From a virus: DNA of 33,150 bases. Where the stretch lies: positions 1 through 33,150 of IMG/VR virus record IMGVR_UViG_3300028920_000189, one strand, 5' to 3'. Below, one piece after another: positions 31,884 through 33,150 of the stretch (the first letter of the stretch is position 1; every line of letters starts with the position of its first letter). The notes under the pieces were generated by a model, which saw only the letters and a list, made by a program, of their open reading frames with translations, ran no database searches and was not told the DNA's origin. Both the position numbers and the translations under genes were made by a program.

Positions 31884-32042
31884 ATGACACACACAGACAT
31901 CACAGCAATCGACATTCAAAGTGGCAACGCGATAATCGTGGATAGCGCGACTGTTCGTGCTTATGTGGGTATCGACGAGATCGTATCCACGATTATCGAT
32001 GACAGTGAGATTGATAGCGCGATTGATGCAATCATCGCGTAG
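31884..32042 (+). CDS. Small acidic protein between the iteron clusters (tentative)
   Basis: This 52-residue acidic peptide is rich in Ile, Asp and Ala (for example IDDSEIDSAIDAIIA). Its stop lies at the start of the next gene's AGAAAGG ribosome site, which suggests an operon. The ATG 31884 has a poor ribosome site. A 15-bp inverted repeat lies inside the frame. Confidence 0.4.
   Translation: MTHTDITAIDIQSGNAIIVDSATVRAYVGIDEIVSTIIDDSEIDSAIDAIIA
31930..31998. repeat. 15-bp inverted repeat inside a small gene
   Basis: CGATAATCGTGGATA (31930-31944) is repeated inverted as TATCCACGATTATCG (31984-31998) with a 39-bp spacer. It could form a stem-loop or be a paired binding site. Confidence 0.75.
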
Positions 32043-32055
32043 AAAGGTTTGAACC

Positions 32056-32259
32056 ATGAGCACAAAAGACAAAAGCCGGATGGCACGGCGCATGCTGTAT
32101 GTACACATGCGACGTACGCAGGCGCGCCCCGGTAAAACAGATCATATCGTGGAGTTGTATAACGGGTTTACAACTCATGCTCTACATTCGTTTACCTCGA
32201 CGCGCCTGCGAACTACGCGCGTGCTGGGTTCCCGCCCACCCTATGCGAGACATACCTAA
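32056..32259 (+). CDS. Small Arg-rich protein (tentative)
   Basis: This 67-residue basic peptide (MSTKDKSRMARRMLYV) is preceded by AGAAAGG 8 nt before the ATG. A degenerate copy of the dispersed palindrome lies inside the frame, so part of it may be non-coding control sequence. Function unknown. Confidence 0.42.
   Translation: MSTKDKSRMARRMLYVHMRRTQARPGKTDHIVELYNGFTTHALHSFTSTRLRTTRVLGSRPPYARHT
32156..32172. promoter_or_regulatory. Dispersed palindrome, copy 12 (two mismatches)
   Basis: TGTATAACGGGTTTACA: each arm has one mismatch to the consensus. It is the rightmost copy seen. Confidence 0.6.
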
Positions 32260-32358
32260 TCCACGTTACTTGATCTTTATGAGAGAACGACTAATCGTTC
32301 TGTCTTGTAAGTACGACAATAGATTAGTACATAGGTTGCAGGCTCCGTGCCAGCCGGG

Positions 32359-32459
32359 TGTTACACCCCCTGTTACACCCAGAATTCCGCCAGATTCCGG
32401 GCACTTAGCCGGGGTGTTACACCCCTGTCACACCCTGTTACACCCCGGGTTGTCACACC
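32359..32459 (+). repeat. Iteron-like cluster B: six copies of TGTTACACCC or TGTCACACC
   Basis: Copies begin at 32359, 32371, 32415, 32426, 32436 and 32451. Two have C in place of the second T (TGTCACACC). Orientation is the same as in cluster A, and spacing in the tight groups is 10-15 bp. The pair-then-group arrangement resembles cluster A, and GATTCCGG occurs in both. Confidence 0.78.
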
Positions 32460-32473
32460 TTGTAACGTTACAA
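32460..32473. promoter_or_regulatory. 14-bp perfect palindrome at the end of cluster B
   Basis: TTGTAACGTTACAA directly follows the last iteron. Its GTTACA half matches the iteron core, and its ends match the dispersed palindrome. In iteron replicons such inverted half-sites serve initiator autoregulation. Confidence 0.6.
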
Positions 32474-32573
32474 AGTCTAGTGACAGGCGCGCACATGAGT
32501 GAATACGCGCGACGCGATCTGTTAGTTCATAAGAGCGGGGCGGTTGGCACGGAGCTAGCATAGCAGGGGAGGC

Positions 32574-32882
32574 ATGGCACAACGCAGCAACACATCAACA
32601 CTGACCCGTACCGAGCGAACACGCTTGCAGGCACAACTACTCACGGTTGGGTCGGAATCTCCCGCACGATCACATCTCGTGATCACGGACTTTGAACGTT
32701 TCCTGCACGACACGGGTCGTGTATACGACAGCGGTCGGAACGTGAACAAAGAAATCTTCGACACGTTCGGGCCATCACGAGGATACGACCCGTGCGAATA
32801 CGAGGATACGGTCGTGCTGGCAGTGGAGCAAGCTGATGCTGAGATCGCCGATCACTGTAATCGGATCTTGGGTCGCAAGTAG
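32574..32882 (+). CDS. Small protein downstream of iterons, unknown
   Basis: This 102-residue protein has a basic N-terminal helix (LTRTERTRLQAQLL) and an acidic C-terminal half (EYEDTVVLAVEQADAEIADH). GGGGAGG immediately precedes the ATG, with tight spacing. It is the first gene after the iterons and could be a control protein. It does not resemble known initiators. Confidence 0.6.
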   Translation: MAQRSNTSTLTRTERTRLQAQLLTVGSESPARSHLVITDFERFLHDTGRVYDSGRNVNKEIFDTFGPSRGYDPCEYEDTVVLAVEQADAEIADHCNRILGRK

Positions 32883-32888
32883 CTATAA

Positions 32889-32910
32889 CACGTGGCAATG
32901 GTGTCACGTG
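32889..32910. promoter_or_regulatory. Pair of CACGTG palindromes upstream of the last gene
   Basis: CACGTG occurs at 32889-32894 and 32905-32910 in the 45-bp gap. CACGTG is the core of the ParB site parS, but flanking bases match poorly. Confidence 0.3.
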
Positions 32911-32927
32911 AACATAGGAGCAAGGAC

Positions 32928-33150
32928 ATGAACACATTGGCAAAAACCGTTCTCGACCGTATCGCCCAAATCGTTATCGGTCTCACCCTCGCACAGTGCG
33001 AGGCAATCTTTCACTTCGCCGCGCTCAAACTGCGCGAGAACAGTGTCTCAAATGAGACACTGCTCGCACTGGCCGAGATCGAACCCGTCGTTGCCGAGCC
33101 CGATCCACTTGGCGATCTCGCCGCATTGCCCCTGGCCACGGACGATCTTG
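32928..33150 (+). CDS. Unknown protein (partial, runs off right edge)
   Basis: Seventy-four codons are visible from ATG 32928, with AGGAG 7 nt upstream. The N-terminus is helical (MNTLAKTVLDRIAQIVIG) and later becomes acidic and Pro-rich. A perfect 20-bp inverted repeat (33042-33061) lies inside the gene. The C-terminus is outside the window. Family not recognised. Confidence 0.6.
   Translation, partial: MNTLAKTVLDRIAQIVIGLTLAQCEAIFHFAALKLRENSVSNETLLALAEIEPVVAEPDPLGDLAALPLATDDL

Larger units (their letters stand above)
32260..32573. other. Intergenic region with iteron cluster B
   Basis: About 310 bp without a gene. It holds the second iteron cluster, a perfect 14-bp palindrome and no clear promoter. 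Downstream genes at 32574 and 32928 read away from it. Confidence 0.6.

Noticed and set aside
1845-32172. The palindrome as a LexA (SOS) box or a ParB parS site
   Set aside because: Its 17-bp odd-length TGT-N11-ACA layout does not match CTGT-N8-ACAG, GAAC-N4-GTTC or the CACGTG-centred parS.
31624-32459. Possible CRISPR array from the repeated TGTTACACCCC units
   Set aside because: Units are only 11 bp with irregular or no spacers, and no cas gene is present. Iteron-like arrays fit better.

Overview
The window is a stretch of a tailed double-stranded DNA phage or prophage (Caudoviricetes). The evidence is a complete packaging and head module: small and large terminase, portal, XkdF-type prohead protease, scaffold-like protein and major capsid protein, followed by connector genes. 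Genes are tightly packed with ATGA, GTGA, TAATG and TGATG junctions. The host cannot be named from the sequence. Shine-Dalgarno sites of the AGGAGG type and sigma70-like promoters are present, so it is a bacterial phage. No integrase, repressor, polymerase or tRNA gene was recognised.

Layout. (1) 17707 down to 1, minus strand: the virion operon, read leftwards. Order: TerS, TerL, portal, protease, scaffold, capsid, two small proteins, a coiled-coil membrane protein behind its own promoter, three tandem paralogous small virion proteins, a GT4 glycosyltransferase, a zinc-ribbon protein, a 726-residue repeat protein, connector and completion proteins, and a gene cut by the left edge. (2) 17766-21623, plus strand: Dam-type methylase, several Cys-rich small proteins, a J-domain protein, a basic HTH-like protein, a duplicated zinc-ribbon protein and an amidase endolysin. 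(3) 22665-21660, minus strand: a secreted protein, an amphipathic protein and a holin-like protein. Together with the endolysin these form a convergent lysis region with a dyad at the junction. (4) 23058-22702 (minus) and 23162-23713 (plus): a divergent pair of probable structural genes. (5) 30611 down to 23654, minus strand: small accessory genes, including a membrane-anchored SLT lytic enzyme, an alpha/beta hydrolase, a Lys-rich histone-like protein, a KOW/uL24-like protein and a stand-alone class II ribonucleotide reductase TSCPD domain. (6) 30751-33150: a gene-poor region with long direct repeats, two clusters of an 11-bp iteron-like repeat and a few small plus-strand genes, the last cut by the right edge.

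The most striking feature is not a gene. A 17-bp palindrome, TGTAAAAC-S-GTTTTACA, occurs in eight perfect and four degenerate copies spread over 1.8-32.2 kb. Most copies lie just upstream of start codons, and at three genes the copy occupies the ribosome-binding-site position. This looks like a genome-wide regulatory or segregation system, comparable in layout to phage stoperators or start-associated sequences but with a sequence I do not recognise. The second is the iteron region at 31.6-32.5 kb, which ends in a perfect palindrome sharing the iteron half-site, as expected of a replication or copy-control locus. All functional statements rest on reading motifs by eye. No database search was possible.
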